A DNA stretch of 64,000 nt, taken from NCBI GenBank assembly GCA_914767715.1, contig OU612075.1, positions 18,228,001 to 18,292,000 of the forward strand, in the 5' to 3' direction. Below are positions 47,801 through 61,500 of this stretch, piece by piece (positions within the stretch are counted from its first letter, which is position 1; each line of letters starts with the position of its first letter). This DNA is from Membranipora membranacea. Lineage: Eukaryota; Bryozoa; Gymnolaemata; Cheilostomatida; Membraniporidae. The notes beneath the pieces are model-generated. The model did not search any database. It worked only from the letters and a program-made list of their open reading frames with translations, and was not told the DNA's origin. The position numbers were made by a program, and so were the translations under genes.

Positions 47801-50800
47801 TACTTCTACAATGGTGTGTGGTAGTGTAAGGAAGGCCGAGTCAGTCAGAGCACCAAGTCAAACCTGGGGACTATTCAATTTCTCTTCCGAAACTTGGTGG
47901 CTTCGAGAAACTCAGTGTAGACAGATTATCCAGGTATATTTATCCCCAATCTAAAAGTTTTGTTTTCTATACATCGCATATAAAATTTAAAACTGTATAA
48001 AAGATTTGCTGTCTTCACGAATTCACTCATTTAGTCATGGGAGGACAACAGACCCCAAGCAAGCTAGCAACAAAAATGTGACTTTGCAACGCAAATCCAA
48101 TCTCCTATTCCCAATTACCCAAGCTTCCTGTAACAATGAATGCTTTCTAACTTGATTTGACGCAGGAGTTATCACCTATTTAGACGTTGATGGATAACTC
48201 TCAAAAGCACAAAGATATGATTTTAGTGTTGCTATCCTCTTATTCATACAGGTAACACCAGATATACCACAGTATATGATAGCCTTAGATCTGGGCTCCT
48301 CCACCAGGTTTGATGTCATATCCACTAGACAGTACACACACAATAATCACAGAACGTCACTCTATTTAGAATACAGTAACCCATACATCTTTTCCAAGGC
48401 TGTTCAGGTACGATTTTATATAGCTTTTAAGAATGATTTCTTTTACCACTACAGAGTGCAATGCAGTTTCTAAAAATCTCTTTTCAGTATCTATGACAAA
48501 AATTTTGCAAATCAAATGAGACCTGTTCTATGCGTTCATTTGGCAACACTTGATTGATTATTCCAAAATCCTGAGTTTATGTCTCAGCATTTGGTTTTAC
48601 AGGATGAGGATTTTGTTGGATATCAGAAGAAACAAATATGGATAACAGACAGACACTTTGACCAGTCGTTGTCGAGCCTGATGATATATTATCCATACAC
48701 AAGCCTACTCTGTGATCAGCCAAGTATCATATATACTGTACTTCTTTGCTGCCCATACCACAAGAGAATAATCTTCAACTATCCTCATCGTATCACACCC
48801 AAGGTAAGCATCTAGATCAAGTTTGGACCATTTGCCTGCATTTGAAGTTGCTCCTTTCCACAAGAGCAGTAGATAGGGAGCAACTAGTACGCAGGCAAAC
48901 TGGATCAAACTTATTGTGGTAAGCATTGCACTGATTGTTTTAAAATGATAGCGATAAAGTTGTAAGATGCACGCATAAAGAGTGAGTGTCACATTTTTTA
49001 ATTTTGTTTATTCATGTAAATCTACTCCCCATGGTTTCTGTGAGAGTTACAATAAATTCTTATCTTTAATCCATTATATACCAGTTTCTCAGACCCTACC
49101 CTCTGTCCTTTATCTGGACAGACTTTTTATGATGTTTTCATCAGATTGATCTGATTGATTGACAATAGGAAGCTGATTGATGAAAAAAAAAGTTTTTGCA
49201 GGTTCTTCTTGATGAAGAGAAAGCACATAGTACAGATCTACTGAAGTCTTTACCAGTTAACTACAGACCTCCGTCAGCTCTTGGTATCGCGATCCCTCAG
49301 ACATCGAACATTTACAACGCTGACCCGCTCAAACCTCTGTACAAGTCGAAATTCAAGGTATTTTCTATACGTTCATGACGGTGTATGGAGGTTGTAATCC
49401 TTTATGTTCCACACAGGTACCCAAGATGGGGTATGATCAATAGCCAAATCTCAACACAATTATGGCGCTGAGGTCCTGATAGGAAGTAGCAAAGTTCAGA
49501 ACTTTGAAATTCCGCAGGTTGCCTCGCCTCCAGTTCCACCCTCATCTCATTTTAATTGATTGGTTCCCTTGTTTACTTACCAACAAACTCTCTTTAACAG
49601 ATATCAAAGGAATCAGCAAAGTTCAAGTTTGATCGGCCCTGTTATGCAACACAAAGTTCTGCAGGTAACTCAAGCTGTGGCTGTACTCAGACTAGAAGAG
49701 TCAGTAGACTAGTCAACAACTCGGACTGTATCACTGAGGTGAGGCTTACCTAATTTTGTATCATAAATGTTCATAAGTAAATGTACATAAGTAAATGTAC
49801 ATAAGTAAATGTACATAAGGAAACTGAAGTCTTGGTGGATTGTGGATAAACCGTTATGATCGTTATAACTATTTCTAGTTCCAAATAGGCATTAATCACA
49901 CCAAAGCATTTGAGTGGAGTGCTTGCGACTAGCCAGTTTATGTTGTAGATGACCATACAAATCAGCCACAGCTAAACTGTTGAAAAATTAGACCACAGCA
50001 TTGAAAGACGTTTCCATCATATTGTTGTAAAATTGAAATCCGTGACATCAAGCTTACAATCCTGTTAAATACCTGAGAAGTTGGTAATGTTTCTACCGTA
50101 GTTGCAGCTGACTTCTGACTATGTCTTTTCTCTGAAAATTTTGGACTCATGGTAGCATGTCTTGACACAACATGGAAAGGCAGGCAACGTCAAGTTGTTT
50201 TCACTCATGAAAAAGAATGAGAATATGGTGATTTTATGAAAATAAGTCCTCAATTCATTAATGGTAACATTCTTTTATGATATAGGTGTACAAATTGCAT
50301 TTACCCGGACAACTTTTCTTATGCTTCGCATTCGAGCTGCTGAACCCAACTACAAACATGGTATATATGGCACCAATAGAGGAGATATACACTATCACAT
50401 GTAGGTATACACTTTCAGAGATTAATGGAATTATCACAGGACAGTATACACCTTCGCGTGTAAATATTCACTTCAACATGGGAGCTGACATCATCAAATT
50501 TTAGTAAATATATAACAATGTAATTTTCGCAAGCGTGAATATGTGTCTGGAATTAGAACCATACGGCCAGAAACTCTAGTATGACACCTTAGGGTCTGGA
50601 AAGCTTTTGTACAACGCTACCGGCCAGAAAGCTTTAGTACTATGTCCTATAGCCAGAAAGTCTTCTTCTTTCTCATCAATTTCTACATTCTCTTGTGTGT
50701 TTGACTACAGTGAAAGAGTTGAATGGCCGCATAGACTATCAGGTTGAGTTATCTGACTCAGGCGTGGCAAGATTTCTACCTCATGATATGATGGAAACTG

Positions 50801-51763
50801 AAGGTGTGGCTTACAAAACGTCCCCATATAATCTAAAGATAAAAATGATGGGATCAGGGCTATATCACTTTCAGAGTCGTGTCCCGAAGCACATGTCTTA
50901 CTGTGATCTTAAAACAGAGTTTGTGGTAAGTTTTCATTTCAATGTGTGGTATCATCAAACGCATATTACCAATCAGTATTTTAGGTACGCCTCCAAAATG
51001 AATTCTATATAAAAAGTATTGCACAAATACAGAATTCTCCTTGTTTTGTCTGGTTAGGAGACTACTGCATTTATCCTGCAGACTATTCACTCAGTTTTAA
51101 GAATTTTCAGAATCTGCATTTTGTGACATTGTTGAGATTTTACTTGCTTTCAATGGAAACTTTTATAAAAGATCAGACCAAGTAACCTGACAGCAAAATC
51201 TGTCTAGAAAAAATCTGCAGTATATATAAGTAGCTTTAGTTGCTGTTTTAGTGATCTATTTTTAAACCACATCACAACATGCAATATTTAATTGTGACAC
51301 TGATCTGACACAAATTTTATCAAACTCAGTAACCAGTCACCCTAAACTTACATCCTCAGGTTTAGCCACGTTTGACCTACACACTCATCAGTCTTTAGTG
51401 AGCCTTACGGTGTTTATCTGATCAATGTCAGTAAGATGCAGCACGATTTTTCAGGTCTATATAGATGACGCTCCCGTACCATACCCTTTTCTATTTCTGA
51501 TGAATTTTGGAGTGAGTATCGGGATGGGCTTTGTCATGTTCCTCGTATACGCTGGCTATAGAATGAATGCTAAGTACAAGAAGACGGTTCTGAGCACACA
51601 CAAAATAGCAACTTGTGAGCACACTACCAAAAAGTACAGTGGGGTACCAGAGATCACAACTACTAGAGCCGGGTCAAGGGCAAGTTTAGGAGGACTGATG
51701 AACAACAGGAAGTCTCAGCTGACTAATACTCTGTATCAGAGAAGAGTAAACGGCAGCAAATAG
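41848..51763 (+). CDS. CATSPERG: CatSper channel auxiliary subunit gamma
   Basis: Nineteen exons splice in frame to 1,174 residues; human CATSPERG is about 1,159. Exons: 41848-42076, 42451-42725, 43201-43413, 43609-43774, 44079-44289, 44717-44826, 45134-45382, 45641-45835, 46174-46281, 46758-46882, 47217-47372, 47736-47933, 48252-48407, 48603-48803, 49202-49357, 49601-49738, 50286-50400, 50711-50925, 51455-51763. A signal peptide (IPIFFLLQLVSLYC) starts a large Cys-containing ectodomain. Family-like blocks include NYRPPSALGIAIPQTSNIYN followed by ADP (exon 15) and the Cys-rich NSSCGCTQT segment (exon 16). A single C-terminal helix (FLFLMNFGVSIGMGFVMFLV) and a basic tail follow. CatSper gamma forms part of the extracellular canopy over the sperm flagellar Ca2+ channel. 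Two ATGs are adjacent; the first was used. Two exons use GTCTG donors. Confidence 0.92.
45948..45995 (+). repeat. GGGGGCAACT ... TTGGATCAAACT family, copy 3
   Basis: GGGGGCAACTCGATATGCAG is followed by CCATATTGGATCAAACTACT and TGATC. It is a diverged member of the dispersed repeat seen at 13836, 30158 and 48819, here in a CATSPERG intron. Confidence 0.4.
48819..48912. repeat. Hairpin built from two copies of the GGAGCAACT ... GGATCAAACTT repeat
   Basis: Arms 48819-48854 and 48877-48912 (36 bp each, a few mismatches) are reverse complements. Each arm is one unit of the dispersed repeat found singly at 30158 and 45948. It lies just after a CATSPERG exon donor. Confidence 0.8.
49771..49821. repeat. 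14-bp tandem repeat
   Basis: About 3.5 copies of ACATAAGTAAATGT in a CATSPERG intron. Confidence 0.85.
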
Positions 51764-52512
51764 TGCTTAATATAATTTATAATTTATTAAATTGAATAAT
51801 AAAAAAGCGCACTCTTATTATCTGTGACATTCAATAATCAGGTCTCTCACCTCATGAAGAACAACCAAAGAAAAAAATGCTGCCGATAATTAATATATAT
51901 ATATATGTTGTTTGAGAATAGAAAATCAATCGCCCATTAACAATACCTATGTAATATAATGATATAGCAATCGCATTCAGAGTTGCAAGTTGCAGAAGTT
52001 CAAAATGAAAATCAAAGTGTTGTTGATTGATTAACTATGAACAACTGGAGAGAAAAAACTCTGTCGCAAAAAGATTATTACATTGAAACTTTTGACATCA
52101 TTTTTGTCAACGTGACATATTGTGAAGAGAAAAGCTTTCAGTATAAAGGAAGGACAATCCTAACAAATAAGCTGAAGATAAAATAAATGTGTAAAAAAAC
52201 GCAGTAGACAATTATTACAAAATAGTGAGTGACTGTAATAACATGATTATAATAGTTTGGCATGGGAGTTAAGATGTGACAATCACACTGATGACTTGAT
52301 ATACCATTACATGTATATTATGTCTGATCGATAGACAGTGAACTAATTCACTTAGCATGAGTATCAACAGACGGAATATGGTCCGACAACCCGAGTCAAG
52401 TTTTATTAACTAAGGGGCGGGTACATGTTAGGTACTCTTACTAAATTGACTCTAACGATCAGAGATACACATGACATTAGTGTAGTCTCGATGTCAGTGT
52501 GTGTGAGCAGTT
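51764..52512. other. Convergent 3' spacer, CATSPERG and CNBD2-like
   Basis: Contains AATAAA for CATSPERG (51798-51803), a short TA run (about 51892-51906), and a minus-strand polyadenylation-like TTTATT (52402-52407) for the CNBD2-like gene. No exon is seen. Confidence 0.55.
51798..51803 (+). other. Polyadenylation signal of CATSPERG
   Basis: Canonical AATAAA 35 bases after the stop codon. Confidence 0.65.
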
Positions 52513-55500
52513 CTAACGTTGATACCTCTTCTCCTCCAGCCTGTGTAAGGCCCCATCCATCTGTTGCTGGCTGAATACCTGCCAGTCGACAGACACCTGC
52601 AGATTATCCTGCATGGTGCTCTCCATCGGGTACGGAGCGACAACATTCCGCAGGTGCTCCAGATTCTCACTTGTACAGTTCTCAAGGAAAAACTGTAAAA
52701 TGGAACGCAAACTGTATATAGTATAACATTCGTAGTATCTTCCAAACACTTTGACTACTGCATGCACTGTACACATAACAATGTGTATCAGAAACAAAGT
52801 AACAACAAGGGCCAGGGGACAGTGGAAAGAGGCATGAGTTTGGGACTAACACTACCAAAACTCTTTTTTTCATTGACAAATTACAAAGCGAGGTGAGAAG
52901 TATGCCAATTGGCTAAAGTCGATAGCTGTTGGTTATGCCTCTGATGTAATTCAGCTGGATGACAATCTAAGGGCATCATATCGCAGCATATGGCAGCCTC
53001 GCCCAATACTTTCAATACTTCAATACTTCACCAATCAGGCATCAATTCAGGATATTTCTGATATTTATACTGATTTAACTGTACCTGCTTATTTATCATC
53101 AGAACTTCAGCCCCTCCACTGACTAGACACACTGATGTGTTCGTTGTCTCGAAATTGTCATCAAAGTTTATTGTCTCCAGACCCTGAATAACGGAAACCA
53201 TGCAGTGTTCATGCAAAATATTTGTATGTCTCAGTATTGATTAATCAATTGTCCATAAACATTGGGTCTAGGGTGACCCTATTTAGCTATTCTTGTGTCT
53301 GTTTCAACGAGAGGGAATCCAGTTGATAAGAAGCACATATATAGTTGTCTCAAATACCTGAATTAATTTTGCATAGACACAACATATAATGCACTCACAA
53401 ATACATCTTTTGGTCTGAGCAGTGCTAGTCTGACAAACACGGCTTTACTCGCTGTGCTGTTGGATAGTTGTTTAGCCTGGTGAGGCACATTCTGCTGTTT
53501 GCCTTCATGAGAGATCATCAGCTGCTCACTGGACTCAGCGCCCTCATCAAACTGAGGTACTGATGAGTAACTAGGTCTCCTCTCATTAGGTAATCCCAGC
53601 AGTTTTTGAGGTGATGCTGTTACCTGTTTTGCGACCTTCAGTTCCTGCAAAAAAAAGCCGATAGTTGGGTAATAGTTGGCAACATGCTCAGTTCACTGAA
53701 ATTTTCGTCACATAATAGATTTACATTTGTGTTTACATGTATGGCAGTCAATTAATTATAAAGAGGAATCCTCTAACACCTTAAACATGATCATGTTATT
53801 ATCCAGGATAGGAGTTGCCCCACATGAAAGAAGATGGGACAACTCTAGGAGTTTTAGCAATTGGAGATTTAGTTCCGGGAGGGAGGGAGGGATCCCACCC
53901 TCTTTGGTTCAAGCAGGGAGGTTGGTTCAAGATATTGTTGATTGTACTTACTTTACTTTTGTTTACCTTGAACTTTATGTCAGATGACTTTTGAGCTGAT
54001 TTTCTCCAGATAGTACACATATGCTGCATCTTACTCTGGGAGAAACCATCATTCTTTTTGATCAGAAACTTGTTGACCGGCTTCTTGACTTCAGTGCCGT
54101 CTTTTGTGATTTCCACTTTTGGGATCTTGGATAAATCATTTAGACTGAGGCTGAATGGAGCTAATGAGTTTTGTCTATGTACTAGCTTATCCCTGTATTC
54201 CTCTCTGTATGCATCATCATCTATAATTATTCACAGGTGATAAAGCCTTTTCTTGGAGCTTTGATAGCGCAGATGATCACATCCTTTGCAATCAAGCAAG
54301 AAGTCACGGGTTCAATTCCCGTTCTCGTCTTGAGGGATTTACCCTGGCTTCTCCCTATCCACAAACAACAAAACTTAAATCAACTTCAACCAACAGCTCT
54401 CACAGATCACCCACATCTCAAACGCAGACAACTCTCGTAATCACAAAACCAGCTGATGGAACTGCTCATCCTTCTAATATCAAGGATGTGTTTTATCAGT
54501 AATAATCAAAATTGCCCATGGGGTCTTTGAGAACTATGGGTGTCAATCGCCTGTCCGGAAAGGACAGTTGCATAACACTACCCTCCTTCCCCCCACATAA
54601 GACGAGACAAAGCATTTCCTTAGTGCCAAAAACCGATCCTGAAAGCAATATGCAGCGTAACATGAGACATTCAAATAACCACTTCAACGATTAATTATTA
54701 TGTTTCAAAAAGACTATATTAGAGTTCTGAGCATAACTACCTGATGAATCTTCTGCAAGGAACAAAACCATTTTTGTTGTACAATCATCATTAAAGTATG
54801 TTCAAGGCAATCTAGTTATGACAATGAACTCTTTGTGTATCATGTAACATAGGATAAGTCGGACCTGTATTAACAATGCTGCTCCTCCTGAGTGATTTAT
54901 CCTCTTTGGCTGTCTGTGCTGCCGATGACGGTGAGCTTAGTAGCCTCAGTCCAGCACTGTCCTGACGAACGCTTTTACTCTCGTTGCGAGTCAGTTTTGA
55001 CGAAGGAACCCTGCTACAAAATTTAAAATTTCAACTGGGATATCAGTCACCATTTTCTCAGAAACACAGCACTTTGTCAGTGGCTATATGCTTGGCTATG
55101 ATACTTTCATCCAATTTTGATAACAACTTTGCTTGCCTGCTTTAACTGTGGGAGTGATTGGTAATAATTAGTTGGAAATAAAGCAATGAATTCACATTGC
55201 TCAACATATCATCTGTGAAACAGTAAAGTCTTCTACCCAAACAGCTTTTACCTGGTCTCTACGACTTTATCTTCAGGGATTGATTCCTTTCTATTGGTGA
55301 AGAAAAGACTAAGTCTCTTTTTCTCCAGCATTTCTGTAACTACGGAGGCGAGGATGGGCGTATCATACTGAATCTGTCCCAGTTTATTGAGCTCTTTCTG
55401 CGCTTTATCCAGTCTCCCATACAGAATGTTAGGTATGTCGACCATCAAATTTGGCTGAGAATTTAAATAAAAACGCTATTGTGATACATGAAAATTCATC

Positions 55501-58500
55501 TGTGTCATCAAACACTTGAATGTTATAAAGTTCTATGCTCATTAATGTGGTTCAAAAGCAAAAAAAATGGTATGTGAGCTCAGGGAAGCCGGAAACTAAG
55601 GACAAGTCAGAAACTCTGTCGCAACTTTATAAAAAACCATTTACTGTTAGGGCCAATGGAGAGGTTTGAGACACAGTGAATATTGAAAGAGCCAATTGTC
55701 TCATATTTTCTGGCAGAACCCCATCCTTCCTAGGTACTCAGTTCTACAAGGTAGAAAGTTAGTTGATCTAATTGTATGTTTATGGATATTCGTATTGACT
55801 CACATCATCATGCCTGGCTTTGACAAACCCAGTGACAGTTCTTTCCAGCTCCGCTTCCAGGTCGATATCTATGATCTTATTCGGTATATCTGGCAGTGAA
55901 AACGATCGAGGCACAGTAGCCGCTGTAAATAATACCAGAATGAATAATATATGTATATATATATACACACATTTGTGCAATAAAGTGTCATATATTATAT
56001 ATCCCACTATTGTACCCATAAAAACCCTGGACAATGAGTTATTCATACATATATATATATATATATATATAGTGGCTATCAGTGTGTAGGGCAGTCTTTG
56101 CATTGGAGTGGTCCGACCATGTCAGGCTATTTTATCTACCATTAATTACTATTGGGTTAAGGATGCCCAACATGATTATTTAAGAGGATTTAAGACATGA
56201 TTTTTTTGTGGGTCATATAAAATGACTCCTTATTTTTGAGTGACACTTAGTTGGGGCCAAATACACACAGATGACACTTAAAAGCACAGATTTGAATCTA
56301 TATATATATATATACACATACATATAGTTAAATATATGATAAAGCAGGGCCACAACAGAAGGTCTATATTTTGGACCAATCTATGTTTTAGTTGATATTA
56401 GGCTTGTCACAACTCATATCTTACTACATCTAAAAATCCAGCAAATCTCTCAGAAATTATGCAAATATCAGAGGTTGATGGTATCAATTGTATATATTCA
56501 TTAAATAATTCAAGTATATAGATCAGTGAATTTTTATTCCAGATAACTTACTGGGGTTTGCTCCAATTCCAGGTTTCTTAGCTATTTCAATGGCAACTTG
56601 TTTCCTCCTCAGCTTTGCCATCTGTACTGATGTTCTGGCCTGTACTTCTTTTAACTGCTTCAGTACCTCACAAGTTCCCTGTTGAGAGGAATCATAAATA
56701 GAATAAAAGAAAATCTAAAGCGAAAGCTGCAACGCATTAGTACGTAATATTGTATGTCTATTTGGACACCAACACTACTAAATATACCTACTAAACATTG
56801 CAGTATGTCAACACTGAAAAACTAAATATACAGCCACACATGAGCTTCACATGCGCCTCACATTTACTCAAGAAACAAACTTTGGTGAGATAAAGGTTTT
56901 GCTCACATAGGTGCTCCTAAACTAAAGCTGATAGGGAGCTCTGGCAATTTGATTGGAATATCTCACAGATTTGATGATGTAGAGGTAGTCCGATGAGTTG
57001 TTATCTGCCACTATTAGTTTTCCACGTTTGAAGTAATGGAAGATGAGGTTATCTCCAGCATGGATAAGCTTGTCCATTGGCCACTGCTTCAGAAACGGCA
57101 GAGTTCTGTAAAAAAAGACCCAAGGATTATGTTGAGGTCACCAGAGAAAATACAAATATGATCCTAATATGCGTGTTTGTTGATTGATCAATAAGTTGAT
57201 TTCTGACCCGCCTGGGCAAATGAGTTATACATATAATTATTGAAGATGGGTTGAAATGTTTAGTACTTGTTTTGTGGATAATTAGTGTTTGCACACAACC
57301 TGGACATGTATTCAGAACCATATATGTTGGTTGAGGGGATGGGGAAACTTACTTCAAAAAGGATATATGTGCTGGTTGGAAACCTTCCTGGGAATCCCTC
57401 TGTAGAAATATCCTGATAAAATCATCCCGTCCAATCACGAGCAGGCTCATGTCAGTATGGCTCTCTACAGTCGCTGTTCTCTCGACATTGTGGAGCAGTG
57501 CTATATCCTTTGTTAGAAAAATATGAGAAATAAAACTATGTATATGATTCGCAGAAATGACAGATGTACTTTTTTTGTATAACTGGAATGCTCTTAATAC
57601 GGTGAGTAGCATTATAGGGACCTAGTGTGCAACCATGACTGCCAAAAAAATATAAATTTTGACATTCAAAAAATTATAGGGTCCCGATGGGGTCTTCCCA
57701 GGGTTCATCTCCCCAGCAAAATGCGGAAGCAAAGGAGCTGAGGAGAGAAGGGAATTAGGCATGGGCAACAAAAAAAGAAATCTCTCATCCATAAATGCCT
57801 TATACTACTAGATCACTTGAGATTGGATATCATTTCTTAGCTTACTGCCTCCAATGCAGACTTGCAGCCTATGTTTGAGGGACAACTTCGAAAAAAAAGA
57901 TCGTTTTTTCAAAAATTCTTAAAAATTCAGAGAGTTTGTCACTACCTTGAGGACCTACGAGTTTATAGAACTCTTTGAGCTCTTTAAAATGATATATGGT
58001 GATCCTGCACTTGTCAGTTCTGCCTAACAAAACAAGAAAAGTAAAAACATAATCTCGAATCGTTTTCCCCTTATGAACACAGGATAATCGCCTTCTGACT
58101 TGTCTGTGTCATATGAGATTGTACTAAAAAGGGCAACTTACCCCAAAAGAGTGACCCTTCTCGACCTTGAACACAACCCTTTCTCCATTCATGATTGTAC
58201 CATCAGCTCGACGTCTTATAACCTTTATGATTCCGCGACCGCTCACAACGAAATAGAAGTTCAGGCCCTGGTGACCCTGTCTGATTATGACTTTCTTGGC
58301 TGACACTCTGCAATGGTAACATATAGGGGAATTAAATAATCTGTATTAAGATTGTCTCAAAAGCTACAAGTATTTCTGATGCATGACCCTATCACTCTCA
58401 ACTTGATGCACAGAAATGATTTGATATGAACCACTGATGTTTACAGAGCCTATGCCTACTTGTTCATCAGTCATCCTGAGAAATAAAACCTGCCTTATAA

Positions 58501-61500
58501 TCTGATGGTACCACATCTTTTAAGAGTTTGTCTTCTCTCGGATCAAAAGAGGTCAACTTTCATATATTCCATAAAACTTATGGCTCCACACCAGAGCCCT
58601 TTTTGAAATCCAAGCACCCTCACCTTTGGTACCAGGCTACTTGACACAGCTTATGCTGAACATGAGTAGGGAACTCTGTGAATGATCTGATACCCTGTAG
58701 AGCAGCCATTGCTCTCCTGATCTGTTCCTTGGTGCGGTGATTGGCTGGTACTGTGAGAATATCTCTGACATCTTTCTCTAGCGAAAACTGCAATAATATA
58801 AGTGAGAGACCCGCATAAAAAATAAGGCACACTGGCATTCCATCTTGATTGGATCAAGGAGCTGGTTGGCTGAGTGAACAATCACTCCAATTAAAACCAA
58901 TGGCAAGGATAAAATGTAACTGTCTCCCAGATTATAAATTAAACCAATGATCAGCTCTTAAATTCTCTCAGAGAACACTAATGCAATGAAGAAACAACAT
59001 GCATTTCCTATGTAAAATTGGGAAGTATATAACTGTACTGGACGCTTTAGGGCAGAAAGGATAGGTATTTACCTCATGTTTTGGCATAAAATCGTGTTTG
59101 TTGAAAACAGTACCAGCCATTTCCATCTGCTTATCATACAGAGCTTGCTCGATCTCTTTAGATTTATCATTGAACTCTTCAAGTTGCTGCTCCAGAAAAT
59201 TATCTCTCAGTCTGACAGGAAAGGAAAAGGTCAGGGTCATAACAGATCACTGCTGTTCCATAAAATTATTTTGGCATGTTGAATATAATTATGATGATTG
59301 GTGTAATCGGTAGGCTTACCACACGTAGCACAATAATACAGAAAGGATGTAAAATTTCACAGTTCACACCTAACACGTTGTAAAACATGGTAGCGCAGGT
59401 AATAAATTTGTGTCAACTTGGTCTGTGTAAATCTGAATATAATTACACTTACTTTAACACGCTGCATACCCATTGCATACATATCATGGCTCGTCTTGCA
59501 ATTTTCCTGAATAATCGGCGTGCCTGAATTAAACAACAAAGTTAGAGGATAAACTTTCTGGGTTGAATACATCCAATATCATTTACCTGTACATATTATC
59601 ATTAACATAATCATGTATGTCAATTAGCAATTGCCAAAGCTCTCAAGACAGCAAGAATCTTGGAGTTACGTTAAGTGTCTTTTATAAGAATTTTTAGTAA
59701 GATAAAATTATTAAGATCCCCTCCTATTTCGCGTATATGTGAGGGAGCACCCAAAATAAATCACCTGAAAACTTTGCATGATTCCAAATCGGATCATCTT
59801 TGGATATGAGAGCAAATTTCATTCAACTACACATCTTCGCAAAGGCTTTTTAATTGGTACCTAAGAGGAGGAGTATAGGATTCGCAGGTGAAAAGGTTTG
59901 CTAGTTCACACATGCTTGAAAAATCTGAATAATACTGCCAACTAATTAGCTAAAATAGGTGATAGCTCTGTCATCCAGTAACGCAAAAACTAAACATTAG
60001 TTTATATTTACTTCTCTACGATTATTACACCAATTCATAAAATAAGATAAAATAAATATATTTGGACTTGTCCTCACTTGTCACCGAGTCACCCCATAGC
60101 TAATCAAAACTCACATCCCCGGGTTCTTTAAACCTGCGGTTCTGATCCTCCTCCTGTTGTTCGATGAGTCGTCTCAGATATGAGGTATCTACTCCTATCT
60201 TACTATGCTTCTTACTCCTCGACTTCCTGTTTACCGATGGTAATATGTCATTGATCGTCTCACTGCTTCCTGTTTTACGCTTGAGCGGCTGTTTGAACAA
60301 GGTAGATAGGGTGGCTGTGTTCCTCAGACTGAGGATGGTAGTGCTGTTAGATGGACTTCTAAAAGGGGTCACTGGTTTTGCTACAACAAAACATAGAAAG
60401 ATAAAATTTTTCACCAACATTTTTGCCGAGATTCCAATTCGCGAATACAATGTTCAACACTCATTATATTATTCCCATTATGTCTATGATCGTTCTGTTT
60501 TTATAAAAAAAAAGTCAACGTGGAAACCGTAAGGCTGAATAAAAATCAACAGGTCGTAAATGAGAGGGTTATCTAGGTGCAAAACTTTGTTAATCATTTG
60601 CAGTACAGTTCAAGTGTCCGATCATAATCCCTTGGGAACAGCAACAATTTCTGAATACAAACCGCCCTAAACATGATTTTCTAATTTGTAGTTATGCTCT
60701 CATCGAAGAAACTTAGTTACTAGTTCATCAGATTAAAACTTACAGCTACCAGGACTGGAATCTGAATTGTATCGATGACTTGTGTGATTTCTTGGTGAGC
60801 GGCTCCTTGGTGATCGACTACCTGGTGAAGTTATCTGTGGTATATTAAGTCTCTGCCTCACTCCATGTTCAGGTGCTGAAAACATCAACGTTTACGGTAT
60901 GAAAGAGATTTTACCCTGGAGGAATGAAGTATTCATAGGTGGAATTGTTTGACAAAGTGTAATTTATGGCTAGCTGATATTAAGTCTCCTCAGTTCTTAG
61001 TGAGTATTGGTGCTAGCTGATATTAGTTAGTATTGGTGCTAGCTGATATTAAGTCTCCCCAAAACTAGCTAATATTTACTCCACTAGAGCAACGCGGAAG
61101 ATCATACACCGTTTATTATATCATGTGAAAAGTGAGAAATATATAACCTACCCATGTGAGCAAATAAACCGGAAACTTAAAACATACCTTAATGTTAGGG
61201 TAGTTAGATTTGGTAATAGGGTTGTCGGACAAGGAAATAAGGAAAGTCTTAGATGAGTTTTTATGGTCCGATACAAAAGTCAGGCTTTGCTCTACAACTG
61301 GTCAATATGTGACGGGCTGAGACGTTATATCGACTAAGGACGTCAAAAAAATCATCAGATAAAGTTTGCTGTAACTGTTTAAAATGTGAAACATTTTTAA
61401 TTATTTTTTAAGTCTATTTGAATTTCCCTTTACATACAGGGATAGTTAAGTGTCAAGAAAACAGCCAGCTACAGCTTCCCAATCGCACTATAACTAAGGA

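Noticed and set aside
54262-54335. tRNA gene
   Set aside because: A and B boxes and a T-arm are present, but no complete cloverleaf with acceptor and anticodon stems can be drawn; a SINE head is more likely.
57946-58019. Possible extra exon in the CNBD2-like gene (open 74-nt segment with acceptor and donor-like ends)
   Set aside because: It would enter in phase 2 and leave in phase 1 between two exons that join in phase 0, and it would split the cyclic-nucleotide-binding cassette, which is perfect without it.
59453-59523. Reading the CNBD2-like exon in the frame giving TPIIQENCKTSHDMYAMGM
   Set aside because: The neighbouring junction phases (0 before, 2 after) require the other frame, which gives the basic helix RRLFRKIARRAMICMQW.
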